This document shows positions 15,671-23,851 of a stretch of DNA of 23,851 bases, piece after piece. A program made the translations under genes and the position numbers. Location: contig CAYZJY010000021.1 of NCBI GenBank assembly GCA_964478995.1, positions 1 through 23,851 on the forward strand, in the 5' to 3' direction. Source of the stretch: NZWG01 sp964478995 (GTDB lineage: Bacteria; Fidelibacterota; Marinisomatia; Marinisomatales; UBA1611). The notes under the pieces are model-generated. The model saw only the letters and a program-made list of their open reading frames with translations. It did no database searches and was not told the origin of the DNA. Position 1 is the stretch's first letter; each line of letters starts with the position of its first letter.

Positions 15671-15675
15671 TATAG

Positions 15676-15705
15676 GTTATATTATTTAGAATTAAAGAAG
15701 TTCAA
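15676..15705 (-). promoter_or_regulatory. Candidate promoter for queC and downstream genes
   Basis: On the minus strand TTGAAC (15705-15700) and TATAAC (15681-15676) are separated by 18 nt in the gap after the peptidase stop. Transcription would begin close to the queC ATG, giving a very short or leaderless message, which fits the lack of a Shine-Dalgarno. No terminator is seen between the peptidase and queC, so read-through is also possible. Confidence 0.3.
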
Positions 15706-15716
15706 GTTTTCAAGGA

Positions 15717-18323
15717 TCAATCTGTAACAAAAAATAATGCATTACCGAATAATACCTTACTATTATACCAATATGATCGGAAGAGTGGATTATCTGCCAT
15801 ATAAATGACCCTGCCTTTTTTTGATTCATGAACACCAAATATCAAATTATTATTTATTTTCTTTTTTATACGGTGTCCCATAAAACCAGATACATGAGAA
15901 TCAGCATTCCTTAATATTCCTACATTCCAGCCTTTTGGCAAAAGGGGGTACAGATCTTTTTCAAGTTTTAGGCTAAAGTAATGTTTATCATAACCAAAGG
16001 CCAGAGGATGGGTATTGTCCATCTCAAGCATTACAATATTTCCAAATATTGTATCGATTAGTTTCTTACGTTCACGCCCACCATATTTTTTATCTCTCTC
16101 CTTCAACTTTTCTTTTTGGATAAGTTTAGTTGCTTCTTTTTTTGCGCTCTCTGATTCATATTTAACCAAACCGTAGCCCTTTTGATCTATGAATTTTTTC
16201 ATAGCTGAGCCAATAACGATTAACCGACCTCCTTTATTTACCCATTTCAATAATTCAGGCGGAGGAGATGATTTGATGATCTTAGAAGCACCAGTTTCCT
16301 TCTTTATCTGTGAGCTTGGAATGGTCTCTGTTTTTAAAAAACCATAACTTCCATTTGGCATTATCAATACGTCTAGTTCTGCGAAAGGAAGAGAACTGAA
16401 ATTTGATGTATTGAATACAGATAATGGGAACATTATCTGCTGTTCAAAAAAGTGCCATATCTCACCAAAATTATTACTAGAGGTTCCTTCACCTGCCAAA
16501 ACACCGATTCGAGGTTTTTTAATCACATTAAAATTAGAAGATCCAAGATCAATGCCTTTGCTAGAGGCACCACTTTTTATTGAATGTAATTTAGGCTGAT
16601 ATTTTATTGCTGCATTTTGAATGACCTTATGGAGCTTAGCGCCTAAATGTTCATTCCCTCGTGGAGAAATAAAGAGTGTGCCTGGCCTATATTCTATTTC
16701 GTTATTTGTAAAAGGTTTTTCTGCAACCCTGACTATAATATTGTTCTTTAATATATCTGCTAGAAATCTTAACCCATTTATAGTACCCCACTCAACTAGG
16801 TAGCCATACGGATTTTCTTGTAACTCAAAGTTTTTTTGAGCTAAAGGTTCTTGATCTTTTATATTTACTTCTAACACGGTTTCAGTTGCAAAAGCCTCTA
16901 GTCCATAAATATATGGTAACGACCATGCAGTTATATCATATGTTAATGTATCAGAAATATGTGTCTTCGGCTCAAATAGCACATTTGCTAGAACGCCAAG
17001 ATCTTGTTGAGTAGAGATAATGATATCTTTTTCAGATACATTTATATCTTCGACTTTTCTATTTATGTAATTAAAAGCATTTAAATTTGATTGAGGTTTA
17101 GAAACCGAACCATATTGAATGTTATTCAATTTTAGCAGATGAATAAGGTCATTTATTTTATCAATATTATTTTTGTGTGAGATAACAAATGACCTGTATA
17201 TACTGGTGGGCGTAGAATAGGGATTTTTAAAAAATTTGTTAAACTCCGCTATGACCTTTTCGGTATTCTCATATGTTGCCTCTACAGTTGAGAGTCCAGT
17301 CAAATAATGATGTTCTAATCTTTCTTTTAATGTTAGCGTATCGCCTGCAGATGTTTTTACGGCAACTCCACCAGAACCGCTTCCACCTTTTTCATAGGTC
17401 ATGCCCAATGCCCCATTAAAGATGGGATAAGTATCGCCGAATCCAGGATAGAGTAGGTCAAATACCTCATTCCTAAAATAGAGGAGTTGATCTTTATCGA
17501 AATAATCCGCGTTGTTACTGCCGATGATCTGCTGAAATTCTCTTTGCCATGGAGTGATTAATTTATGATAAGGTTCAACTGCAGGTGCAAAGTAATAAGG
17601 CTCATCATAGGATTGTTCATGGTAATCTACGTGGACATGAGGCATCCATTTTTTATAAATGCGCGTTCTTTCTTGTGATTCTTTCTGGCTTTGCCAGCAC
17701 CAATCTCTATTTAGATCATGGTAGTAATGATTTGTCCTTCCTCCAGGCCATGGTTCTCTATGACCACGTGTATTTACATCTATATCTGGTACCTTATTTC
17801 CTGTCATTCTGTAAAAATTTGCATAACGATCTCGACCATCTGGATTAATACAAGGATCGATGATTACAACTACCTTTTCTAACCATTTCATTTGTTTTTC
17901 ATTTGAAGTATCTGCAAAAGAATGCACGGTTTTTATTGCGGCTTCCATTGAACTAGACTCATTTCCGTGCACCGAGTAACTGAGCCATACAACAGCCAGA
18001 TCGTCACCTGTTTTTTCACCCTCACTTAAACCTGACGAGATCAGGTGTTGAGTCCTTATCTGCTCAAAAGAATTGTTATTTTTTGGATGCTTTATAATGG
18101 TTATGACCAGGGGTCGGTCTTCATAAGATCTACCATATTCTATAAAATTAATGTGGTTGGAGACCTCAGAGATATGTTTAAAATAACTAATTGCATCATG
18201 ATGAAAAGTAAATTTATCTCCAAGCTCATAGCCTAAGAAATTTTGAGGTGTTTGTAGTGAAGACCCAAAGAGAAAAGAAAATTGGATTATAAACAATACT
18301 TTTTTGAAAAATTGTTTTCTCAT
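15717..18323 (-). CDS. Secreted M14-family zinc carboxypeptidase-like protein
   Basis: Seen: 868 residues, with an N-terminal signal peptide (about 1-22). The peptidase domain has zinc ligands His119 and Glu122 in SVHGNESS and His235 in DYHEQ. INPDGRDRYANFYR and DLNRDW are the usual substrate-pocket blocks, and MTYEKGG holds the probable catalytic Glu. A second domain at about 590-700 begins KPRIGVLAGEG and resembles a class I glutamine-amidotransferase-like fold, as in other large Bacteroidota M14 proteins. Start: ATG at 18323, with AGGA 8 nt upstream; an ATG at 18341 lacks a ribosome site. Known: M14 enzymes remove C-terminal residues; this M14 subgroup is poorly characterised. Likely periplasmic or exported, in peptide scavenging. 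It precedes queC by 46 nt on the same strand but shares no obvious function. Confidence 0.9.
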   Translation of the reverse strand: MRKQFFKKVLFIIQFSFLFGSSLQTPQNFLGYELGDKFTFHHDAISYFKHISEVSNHINFIEYGRSYEDRPLVITIIKHPKNNNSFEQIRTQHLISSGLSEGEKTGDDLAVVWLSYSVHGNESSSMEAAIKTVHSFADTSNEKQMKWLEKVVVIIDPCINPDGRDRYANFYRMTGNKVPDIDVNTRGHREPWPGGRTNHYYHDLNRDWCWQSQKESQERTRIYKKWMPHVHVDYHEQSYDEPYYFAPAVEPYHKLITPWQREFQQIIGSNNADYFDKDQLLYFRNEVFDLLYPGFGDTYPIFNGALGMTYEKGGSGSGGVAVKTSAGDTLTLKERLEHHYLTGLSTVEATYENTEKVIAEFNKFFKNPYSTPTSIYRSFVISHKNNIDKINDLIHLLKLNNIQYGSVSKPQSNLNAFNYINRKVEDINVSEKDIIISTQQDLGVLANVLFEPKTHISDTLTYDITAWSLPYIYGLEAFATETVLEVNIKDQEPLAQKNFELQENPYGYLVEWGTINGLRFLADILKNNIIVRVAEKPFTNNEIEYRPGTLFISPRGNEHLGAKLHKVIQNAAIKYQPKLHSIKSGASSKGIDLGSSNFNVIKKPRIGVLAGEGTSSNNFGEIWHFFEQQIMFPLSVFNTSNFSSLPFAELDVLIMPNGSYGFLKTETIPSSQIKKETGASKIIKSSPPPELLKWVNKGGRLIVIGSAMKKFIDQKGYGLVKYESESAKKEATKLIQKEKLKERDKKYGGRERKKLIDTIFGNIVMLEMDNTHPLAFGYDKHYFSLKLEKDLYPLLPKGWNVGILRNADSHVSGFMGHRIKKKINNNLIFGVHESKKGRVIYMADNPLFRSYWYNSKVLFGNALFFVTD

Positions 18324-18439
18324 GTTAATGTTCCTGAACATTATAAGTGCGATTTAAAGATAAAGTGCTTTTGCCTTTATTAGAATCTAATAGATAGACT
18401 GTCAGTTATCAAAAATATGTTAGATATTTAATGAAAAAC

Positions 18440-18445
18440 TATAAT
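18440..18445 (+). promoter_or_regulatory. Candidate -10 box for aminotransferase operon
   Basis: A perfect TATAAT lies 38 nt before the aminotransferase start, in the 159-bp region between the divergent peptidase and aminotransferase genes. The -35 at the right distance is weak (TATGTT). This is the only clear promoter-like element found in this region for the plus strand. On the minus strand TTGATA near 18412 is a weak -35 candidate for the peptidase. Confidence 0.35.
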
Positions 18446-18482
18446 TGTTATAGATAAGTTGGCCCAACGTAATGGAGTTTAG

Positions 18483-19793
18483 ATGAGTTATTCACGAGAA
18501 AAATCCCAACCGATTTTTGACCGAGCATTAAATGTCCTTGTAAAAGGCGTTAGTTCAAACTTTCGTTTTTTAGGTGAAAAAGGAACACCTGTCATTGTAA
18601 AAGGTAAAGGCGCCCATGTTTGGGACGCAGATGATAATGAATTCATTGATTATAGATTAGGTTGGGGCCCTATTATTCTAGGGCATGCAGATGATAGAGT
18701 CAATCAGGCTGTAACAGAGCATTTAGAAAACGGAACAACGTTTGCGGCTACAAGCGAATTAGAAGTAATTGTTGCTGAAAAACTAGTCAAAATGATTCCA
18801 GGGATGGAAAAGCTCAGATTTACTAATACAGGAACAGAGGCAACCATGCACGCTCTCCGCACAGCTAGAGGCTATACCAACAAAGAGAAGTTTATCAAAT
18901 TTGAAGGTCAGTATCATGGCGCTCATGACTATGTGCTTTTTAGCACTGCTTCTTCTCCTGTTAGTGCAATGGGTTCTCGAAAATCTCCGATTCCAGTGCA
19001 AGTTGGTTCTGGAATTCCCAATAAAATAAGAGATTATGTATTTTGTTTACCCTTCAATGATTTTGATGCTGTTGAAAAATGTGTCAAGGATCACCACGGA
19101 GAAGTTGCAGCAATGCTTGTTGAACCTTGCCTGGGAAATATTGCAGGCATTGAACCAAAAGATGGGTTTTTAGCGCATTTACGATCGTTGTGTGATAAAT
19201 ATGGCATAGTCCTTGTTTTTGATGAGGTGAAAACAGGTTTCCGTTTATCAAATGGCGGCGCTCGTGAGACATATAGTGTGATTCCAGATATCTCAACTTA
19301 TGCAAAGAGCCTTGGAAATGGGTTGCCTGTGGCAGCGTTTGGTGGGAAGTCTGAGGTCATGGATGTGATAGGCGGTGGAAGTGTAACACATGCAGGAACA
19401 TTTGGTGCGAATGGTGTTAGTATGGCTGCAGCAAATGCTGTACTTGACATTCTAAATGAGTCTCCAGTTTTAAGCGACCTTTCAAAAAGAGGTAATAGAT
19501 TAAAGAATGGACTTGATCAAATTCTCACTGATTCTGGCCTTTCCCATCAAATGTGTGGACATCCAAACATTCAAGGGTTTCTTATCACTGATAAGAAAGT
19601 TGAGGAAGTACGTGACCTAGCACATAGCAATGATGAATTATATGAGACGATTATGAATAACATGTATGATCGAGGAATTTGGGTAGAGAATGACCCAAGA
19701 GAGCCTTGGTTTTTATGTGAAGCACATACTGATGAGGTCATTGATCATACTTTGAACATATTTGAGGAATCAGTGAAAGCCTCAGTTAAATAA
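18483..19793 (+). CDS. Class III PLP aminotransferase, glutamate-1-semialdehyde aminomutase-like
   Basis: Seen: 436 residues, fold type I class III. NTGTEA phosphate-binding segment at 115-120, VFDEVKTGFR with Asp247, and the PLP Schiff-base Lys275 in YAKSLGNG. The GGxxTHAGTFGANG block resembles glutamate-1-semialdehyde aminomutase. GGAG sits 5 nt before the ATG. Known: this subgroup includes the aminomutase of haem synthesis and several catabolic omega- and beta-amino-acid transaminases. With an amine oxidase, a symporter and an aldehyde dehydrogenase directly downstream, catabolic transamination of an imported amino compound is more likely than tetrapyrrole synthesis. The last codons (Val-Lys-Ala-Ser-Val-Lys) are repeated as the first codons of the next gene. 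Confidence 0.88.
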   Translation: MSYSREKSQPIFDRALNVLVKGVSSNFRFLGEKGTPVIVKGKGAHVWDADDNEFIDYRLGWGPIILGHADDRVNQAVTEHLENGTTFAATSELEVIVAEKLVKMIPGMEKLRFTNTGTEATMHALRTARGYTNKEKFIKFEGQYHGAHDYVLFSTASSPVSAMGSRKSPIPVQVGSGIPNKIRDYVFCLPFNDFDAVEKCVKDHHGEVAAMLVEPCLGNIAGIEPKDGFLAHLRSLCDKYGIVLVFDEVKTGFRLSNGGARETYSVIPDISTYAKSLGNGLPVAAFGGKSEVMDVIGGGSVTHAGTFGANGVSMAAANAVLDILNESPVLSDLSKRGNRLKNGLDQILTDSGLSHQMCGHPNIQGFLITDKKVEEVRDLAHSNDELYETIMNNMYDRGIWVENDPREPWFLCEAHTDEVIDHTLNIFEESVKASVK

Positions 19794-19812
19794 ACAAATG
19801 AAAGCCTCAGTT
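19774..19812. repeat. 14-nt direct repeat spanning a gene junction
   Basis: TGAAAGCCTCAGTT occurs at 19774-19787 and again at 19799-19812, a 25-nt period. The first copy ends the aminotransferase gene; the second begins the oxidase gene, so both proteins share the residues Lys-Ala-Ser-Val in the same frame. It looks like a short local duplication that supplied or replaced the 5' end of the downstream gene. Confidence 0.85.
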
Positions 19813-21069
19813 TATTGGACAGATGAGTATGCACCAGGGGCTGGTTTTGATATCACACCTGATATTCCAGAAAAGATCGATGTTGCTATCATTGGTGGTG
19901 GGTATACAGGCCTTGCGGCATCACGTGTCTTGGTCAAGCATGGTATTTCTGTTGCCATACTTGAAGAGCATAATGTTGGTTGGGGAGCAAGTTCTAGAAA
20001 TGGAGGTATGGCTACACCTGGACTTAAACAAGACATATATAAGATCTATAAAAAATATGGTTTAGACTATGCTCGAGAGTTTTGGAGAGCATCTGTAGAT
20101 GCGATCGAACTCTTGGATGATATCATAGAAGAAGATGGCATCCAATGCGATTGGGAAAGAAAAGGCCATATTGCGCTTGCATCAAAACAATCTCATTTTG
20201 ATAAATTTCCGGACTATGCTGATTGGATAAAACGTGAGTTAGGCCATGAAAAGAGAATTGTTAACAAAGAAGACATTCATACTGAGATCGGGACTGAATA
20301 TTATTTTGGTGGTTTGTCTGATGAGACCAGTGGAGGTCTCCAACCTGCAAAGTTCGTGGATGGTTTGGCACGATCTGTGGTTGCATCAGGTGTTCTCTTA
20401 TGTGAGGATAGTCGTGTCGAATCAATAAGGCCTAACGGCGCCTTGCATGAACTTATTACCAACCGTGGATCTATCAAGGCAAAGAACGTTATCATTGCTA
20501 CAAATGGATATACAGACATGCTGATGCCAGAATTAAAGCCGAAGGTCTTTCCAGTTGGAAGTTACATTATAACATCAGAGGTCCTAGATAGTGATCTTCA
20601 AAAAAAACTTAGTCCAAAAGGACGAATGTTCTATGATTCCAAATGGTTCATCAATTATTTTAGACTTACACCTGATGGTCGGATGCTTTGGGGAGGGCGA
20701 AATGACCTTAGTACTGACCTAGACCTTGATGAGAGCGCTAAGATATTAACAACACAGGTTAGGGCAGTCTTCCCTGAACTGGAAGAAGTTAAATTCACTC
20801 ATACATGGACAGGGAAACTAGGGATCACTTTTGATCTAATGCCTCATATTGGTAAGGTAAAGGGAATACATTATGCTTTTGGATATGGAGGGCATGGGCT
20901 GTCAATTGCAACTTATCTTGGGACAGAAATAGGTTTATTATTATCTGGGCAAAAAAGTAGAAGCCCCTTTGAGGAGATATCTCACCAAACCATGTTCTTT
21001 TATCGCAAAGATCCTTGGTTTTTACCTTTTGCAGCACGCTATTATAGGTTTTTGGACTGGATCTCATAG
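19798..21069 (+). CDS. DAO-family FAD-dependent amine oxidoreductase, PuuB-like
   Basis: Seen: 423 residues. Dinucleotide motif GGGYTG at 33-38, LEEHNVGWGASSRNGGM at 55-71, and a C-terminal FAD block YAFGYGGHGLSIATYLG. The ASSRNGG segment is typical of the PuuB (gamma-glutamylputrescine oxidase) branch of the glycine-oxidase/DAO family. Known: these enzymes oxidise secondary or primary amines to imines, releasing aldehyde, with reduced FAD returned to oxygen or a carrier. The gene starts 4 nt after the aminotransferase stop, with no Shine-Dalgarno, so its translation may depend on ribosomes leaving the upstream gene. The ALDH in the same run would oxidise the aldehyde. No gamma-glutamyl ligase PuuA is visible, so a putrescine pathway is unproved. 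Confidence 0.88.
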   Translation: MKASVYWTDEYAPGAGFDITPDIPEKIDVAIIGGGYTGLAASRVLVKHGISVAILEEHNVGWGASSRNGGMATPGLKQDIYKIYKKYGLDYAREFWRASVDAIELLDDIIEEDGIQCDWERKGHIALASKQSHFDKFPDYADWIKRELGHEKRIVNKEDIHTEIGTEYYFGGLSDETSGGLQPAKFVDGLARSVVASGVLLCEDSRVESIRPNGALHELITNRGSIKAKNVIIATNGYTDMLMPELKPKVFPVGSYIITSEVLDSDLQKKLSPKGRMFYDSKWFINYFRLTPDGRMLWGGRNDLSTDLDLDESAKILTTQVRAVFPELEEVKFTHTWTGKLGITFDLMPHIGKVKGIHYAFGYGGHGLSIATYLGTEIGLLLSGQKSRSPFEEISHQTMFFYRKDPWFLPFAARYYRFLDWIS

Positions 21070-21071
21070 AG

Positions 21072-22529
21072 ATGTATCCACTAGCCACCATAGATTATTT
21101 CATAATCATCATATACCTTTCAGGAATGGTGGGTGTAGGTCTTTGGTTTGCAAGAAAGCATTCAGATTTTGATGATTTCTTCTTAGCAGGGAGATCACTT
21201 ACAACCCCGCTCCTAATCACAACTCTCATATCCACTTATTATGGAATCGATGTTTTATTTGGTGATACTCAACTTGCCTTTACTGATGGAGTTGTGGCAT
21301 GGTTTGGATATGCCCGACCAACTTATGCTTTTTTCTTGATCGCAGCTCTCCTTCTGGCTGAACGACTGCGTGAAGATGATTTTAAAAGTCTTCCGGATAT
21401 CTTGGATCGTTACTATGGGAAAAAGACACGTTATGTTGGTGCTGTAACATCATTTATTTACTCATTACCTGCACTCTCTCTTTATGGTTTTGGCATGGTT
21501 GCAGAGGTGACCCTTGGTTGGGAACCCATTACGGGTATGCTGGTACTTGGTGGAATAGCACTCATCTACACTCTGACAGGAGGGTTCTGGGCAGTTGCCT
21601 TGACTGATTCCATTCAATTCGTAATGATGTGTTTGGTCATTGTAATTGCTTTCCCTTATGCCATGAGTTTTATTGGCGGCTTCGATACAATGATAGAAAC
21701 ATTACCACAAAGTTTCTTTGATACCATGGGTGATTTGAATATCTTTTTAATTATCATATATGCGTCCACTGGGCTTTCAATTCTTGTTGAGCCAACATTT
21801 TATCAAAGGATATTTGCTGCCAGATCATATAAGAATGTTCGTAATGCACTCATCATAGGAATTTTCATTTGGGGTTCTTATGATTGGTTGATCACGATCT
21901 TGGCAATGTCTGCAAAAGTAGGAGTGCTCCAAGGAACATTACCCGCAGATGTTGCACCAGATGCTGCTTTGCTTACCGTGGTTGTTGCAGCATTGCCTGC
22001 AGGTGTGGTTGGATTATTTCTTGCGGGCGTTCTGTCAACAGAAATGTCAACTTTGGATTCTTATTGTTTGGTCGCAGGTGGCAATGTCTCATATGATATT
22101 TATAAGCCAGCAATGAAACCAAATGCCACTGATCATGAATTGATAAAGACCACTAGATATGGGATCTTATTATCCTGGGTTCTTGGTTTTGGCATGGCAG
22201 TCCAATTTGAACAAATGCTTGGTCTGTGGGTATTCCTTTCATCTATTTTAATATCCAGCATGTTAGTACCGATCATGTTAGGTCTTTATTTTACAGGATT
22301 GAGAAAGCCTCTGGCGGGTTTCCTTAGCGCAGGAGCAGGTTTATTTTCCACTATTATCTTGAATATTTATATTATGACAATGGGAAAATTTGATGCATCG
22401 GAGGAAACATATGTCATTGAATGGTTTGGAATTGATTTTTTACAGGAATTTGTGATGTACATAACCGTACCCATATCTTTAATCGGATTTTTCGTGGGTC
22501 TATTTTTGGAAAGAGGAAGGTCAAGATGA
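21072..22529 (+). CDS. Sodium:solute symporter (SSS family)
   Basis: Seen: 485 residues, strongly hydrophobic with about 13 membrane segments. The N-terminal FDDFFLAGRSL block and the signature GGFWAVALTDSIQFVMM are typical of the sodium/solute symporter family, and AGVLSTEMSTLDS belongs to the conserved sodium-site helix. Known: family members import proline, pantothenate, sugars, carboxylates, betaine-like or other small solutes with Na+. It starts 2 nt after the oxidase stop and its TGA overlaps the next ATG (ATGA), so it belongs to the same amine-catabolic operon and probably imports its substrate. A distant paralogue class uses small accessory subunits; a candidate is encoded immediately downstream. 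Confidence 0.93.
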   Translation: MYPLATIDYFIIIIYLSGMVGVGLWFARKHSDFDDFFLAGRSLTTPLLITTLISTYYGIDVLFGDTQLAFTDGVVAWFGYARPTYAFFLIAALLLAERLREDDFKSLPDILDRYYGKKTRYVGAVTSFIYSLPALSLYGFGMVAEVTLGWEPITGMLVLGGIALIYTLTGGFWAVALTDSIQFVMMCLVIVIAFPYAMSFIGGFDTMIETLPQSFFDTMGDLNIFLIIIYASTGLSILVEPTFYQRIFAARSYKNVRNALIIGIFIWGSYDWLITILAMSAKVGVLQGTLPADVAPDAALLTVVVAALPAGVVGLFLAGVLSTEMSTLDSYCLVAGGNVSYDIYKPAMKPNATDHELIKTTRYGILLSWVLGFGMAVQFEQMLGLWVFLSSILISSMLVPIMLGLYFTGLRKPLAGFLSAGAGLFSTIILNIYIMTMGKFDASEETYVIEWFGIDFLQEFVMYITVPISLIGFFVGLFLERGRSR

Positions 22530-22654
22530 GTTATTGGGAAATATTTTCATGGATCACAATGGTCATTCTTGGGATCGGATCAATAACTGTTTTCATTCTT
22601 TTCCTTAAAGACATGGGCCAAATCCTAAAAAAGTTTCAAGAGGAACAAAAATGA
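22526..22654 (+). CDS. 42-residue single-pass membrane microprotein
   Basis: Seen: an ATG-started 42-codon frame whose ATG overlaps the symporter TGA (ATGA, 22526-22529). Its own TGA overlaps the ATG of the aldehyde dehydrogenase (ATGA, 22651-22654). GGAAGG lies 5 nt upstream. Residues about 4-27 form one hydrophobic helix, then a charged, amphipathic tail KDMGQILKKFQEEQK. No other frame explains this gap. Known: several SSS symporters are made with small membrane partners. Inference: an accessory subunit or stabiliser of the preceding symporter. I recognise no named family with certainty. Confidence 0.8.
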   Translation: MSYWEIFSWITMVILGIGSITVFILFLKDMGQILKKFQEEQK

Positions 22655-23851
22655 CATATAAGAATTTCATAGATAATGAATGGCAGGATGCAATATCGGG
22701 CAAAAAATTTGGAGTGTTCAATCCATTTACAGAGGAACAGATCGCTGAAGTGCCAGCAAGTGATGAAAATGACATAGATGTGGCTGTCAAGGCCGCAAAA
22801 GTTGCATTCGAAAAATGGAGCGGATTGACTGCTGGTGAGCGTAGAGATCATTTGAGATCACTTGCTAATAATTCTCGTGATCATGCTGAATCACTTGCGA
22901 GAACGATTTCCACAGAAATGGGGAAGCCGTTCAAAGATGCGATGACAGAGATTGATGACCTCGCTGATTATTTGGAATATTATAGCGAACTCGCTCGAGA
23001 CCAAGTTGGAAGAATCGTTGCTCCTGTAGATAATAATTCCATGTCCTTGGTTAGACATGAGCCCTATGGTGTGGTAGGCTGTATCATACCATGGAACTAT
23101 CCTCTATCACTCATGGGTTGGAAATTAGCTCCTGCGCTAGCGGCGGGTAATACCATAATCATGAAGCCTAGTGAAATCACATCTTTGTCAATTCTCCATT
23201 GGGCTGAACTTGTTGCAGGTGACATGCCTGAAGGGGTTATTAATGTGATTACAGGGCATGGCCAAGAAGCAGGGGAGGCATTGGTAAAACACTCTGAGGT
23301 ACCCATCATAACATTTACAGGATCAGTAAGTACAGGTAAGAGAATAGCAAGATTGGCTGCGGATAATCTAAAGAAAGTTTCTCTTGAACTTGGAGGTAAG
23401 GACCCAGTTATTATTTGCGATGATGCAGATATTGAAGTTGCTGCAAGAGGAACCTCTTGGGGAGGTTTTGTAAATGCAGGTCAAGTATGTACCTCTGTTG
23501 AACGAGTATATGTATATGATTCAATAGTGGATAGATTCACTGAGGCATTAATAGAAGAGACAAAAAAAGTAAGGCTTGGTGACCCCATGGATAAAGGAAC
23601 AGATGTAGGTCCCATGGCATCTGAGGCGCAGTTCAATAATACCATCAATAAAGTTGCGCTTGCAAAAGACCAAGGTTGTAGGGTCTTAACTGGTGGAAAG
23701 CGATCTGAAAAGTTTGAAAAAGGTTATTTTTATGAACCAACTGTCTTTGATAATGTTAAGCCAGGCATGGATATAGTCACTGAAGAATCTTTTAGCCCTG
23801 TGATCCCAATACAAAAGATCAAATCATTTCAAGAGGCAATTGAATTTGCAA
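22651..23851 (+). CDS. Aldehyde dehydrogenase (NAD(P)+), 3' end outside window
   Basis: Seen: 400 complete codons open to the window edge, about 80-90 residues short of the usual 480-500. Catalytic set complete: Asn149 in PWNYPL, Glu246 in LELGGKDP and Cys280 in NAGQVCTS; the cofactor loop FTGSVSTGK is at 222-230. Known: oxidises aldehydes to acids; this branch includes betaine-aldehyde, gamma-aminobutyraldehyde and PuuC-type enzymes. Context: last visible gene of the run aminotransferase, amine oxidase, symporter, microprotein, ALDH, so it probably oxidises the aldehyde released by the PuuB-like enzyme. The start overlaps the microprotein stop by 4 nt. Confidence 0.93.
   Translation, partial: MTYKNFIDNEWQDAISGKKFGVFNPFTEEQIAEVPASDENDIDVAVKAAKVAFEKWSGLTAGERRDHLRSLANNSRDHAESLARTISTEMGKPFKDAMTEIDDLADYLEYYSELARDQVGRIVAPVDNNSMSLVRHEPYGVVGCIIPWNYPLSLMGWKLAPALAAGNTIIMKPSEITSLSILHWAELVAGDMPEGVINVITGHGQEAGEALVKHSEVPIITFTGSVSTGKRIARLAADNLKKVSLELGGKDPVIICDDADIEVAARGTSWGGFVNAGQVCTSVERVYVYDSIVDRFTEALIEETKKVRLGDPMDKGTDVGPMASEAQFNNTINKVALAKDQGCRVLTGGKRSEKFEKGYFYEPTVFDNVKPGMDIVTEESFSPVIPIQKIKSFQEAIEFA

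Noticed and set aside
17585..17848. Plus-strand 87-codon frame within the M14 peptidase gene
   Set aside because: Antisense to the zinc-site region of a well-supported gene, with low-complexity His/Tyr/Leu content expected from the opposite strand.
18483..19793. Haem-pathway hemL (glutamate-1-semialdehyde aminomutase)
   Set aside because: Sequence resembles it, but the operon is catabolic and no tetrapyrrole genes are present, so the symbol is not assigned.
1..23851. CRISPR array, insertion sequence, prophage or toxin-antitoxin genes
   Set aside because: No regularly spaced repeats, transposase, integrase or phage-like genes found on either strand.

Overview
The window looks like part of the chromosome of an AT-rich marine heterotroph of the Bacteroidota/FCB group. 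A SusC/SusD pair, several lipoproteins with acidic residues after the lipobox Cys, and a large secreted M14 peptidase support this. Many genes have clear Shine-Dalgarno sequences (for example at 1187, 4870 and 13991). These are uncommon in core Bacteroidota, so a neighbouring lineage such as Marinimicrobia/SAR406 is plausible. That assignment is an inference, not a result.

Layout. (1) 222-1187 (-): an Ig-like-domain lipoprotein, followed by a repeat-rich intergenic stretch and a tRNA-Lys gene (-). (2) 1700-7191 (+): an outer-membrane uptake locus with susC-like and susD-like genes and an exported acetamidase/formamidase-family lipoprotein. A leader ahead of susC carries a 28-codon ORF, a potential antiterminator and a strong intrinsic terminator. 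(3) 18323 down to 7234 (-): a continuous minus-strand run. It holds an M14 carboxypeptidase-like gene, then queC-queE-queD-queF (the preQ1 branch of queuosine synthesis). These are followed without a break by a dimethylargininase-like hydrolase, a GcvT-type aminomethyltransferase, two paralogous FAD oxidoreductases and a quaternary-amine-type Rieske oxygenase. From queC on, genes overlap or lie within 8 nt. (4) 18483-23851 (+): a class III aminotransferase, a PuuB/DAO-type flavoprotein oxidase, an Na+/solute symporter, a previously easy-to-miss 42-residue membrane microprotein, and an aldehyde dehydrogenase that runs off the window.

How the genes may work together. The Rieske oxygenase, GcvT-like protein and flavoproteins fit oxidative N-demethylation, with one-carbon units going to formaldehyde or tetrahydrofolate. 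The DDAH-like enzyme fits hydrolysis of a methylated guanidino compound. The divergent plus-strand cluster fits import of an amine or amino compound (symporter plus microprotein) and its oxidation to an aldehyde and then an acid. Together the two clusters suggest a catabolic island for methylated amines or guanidines. The substrate cannot be named from sequence. The most unusual points are the susC attenuator-like leader, the microprotein coupled to the symporter, and the fusion of the queuosine genes to the demethylation genes in one apparent transcript.
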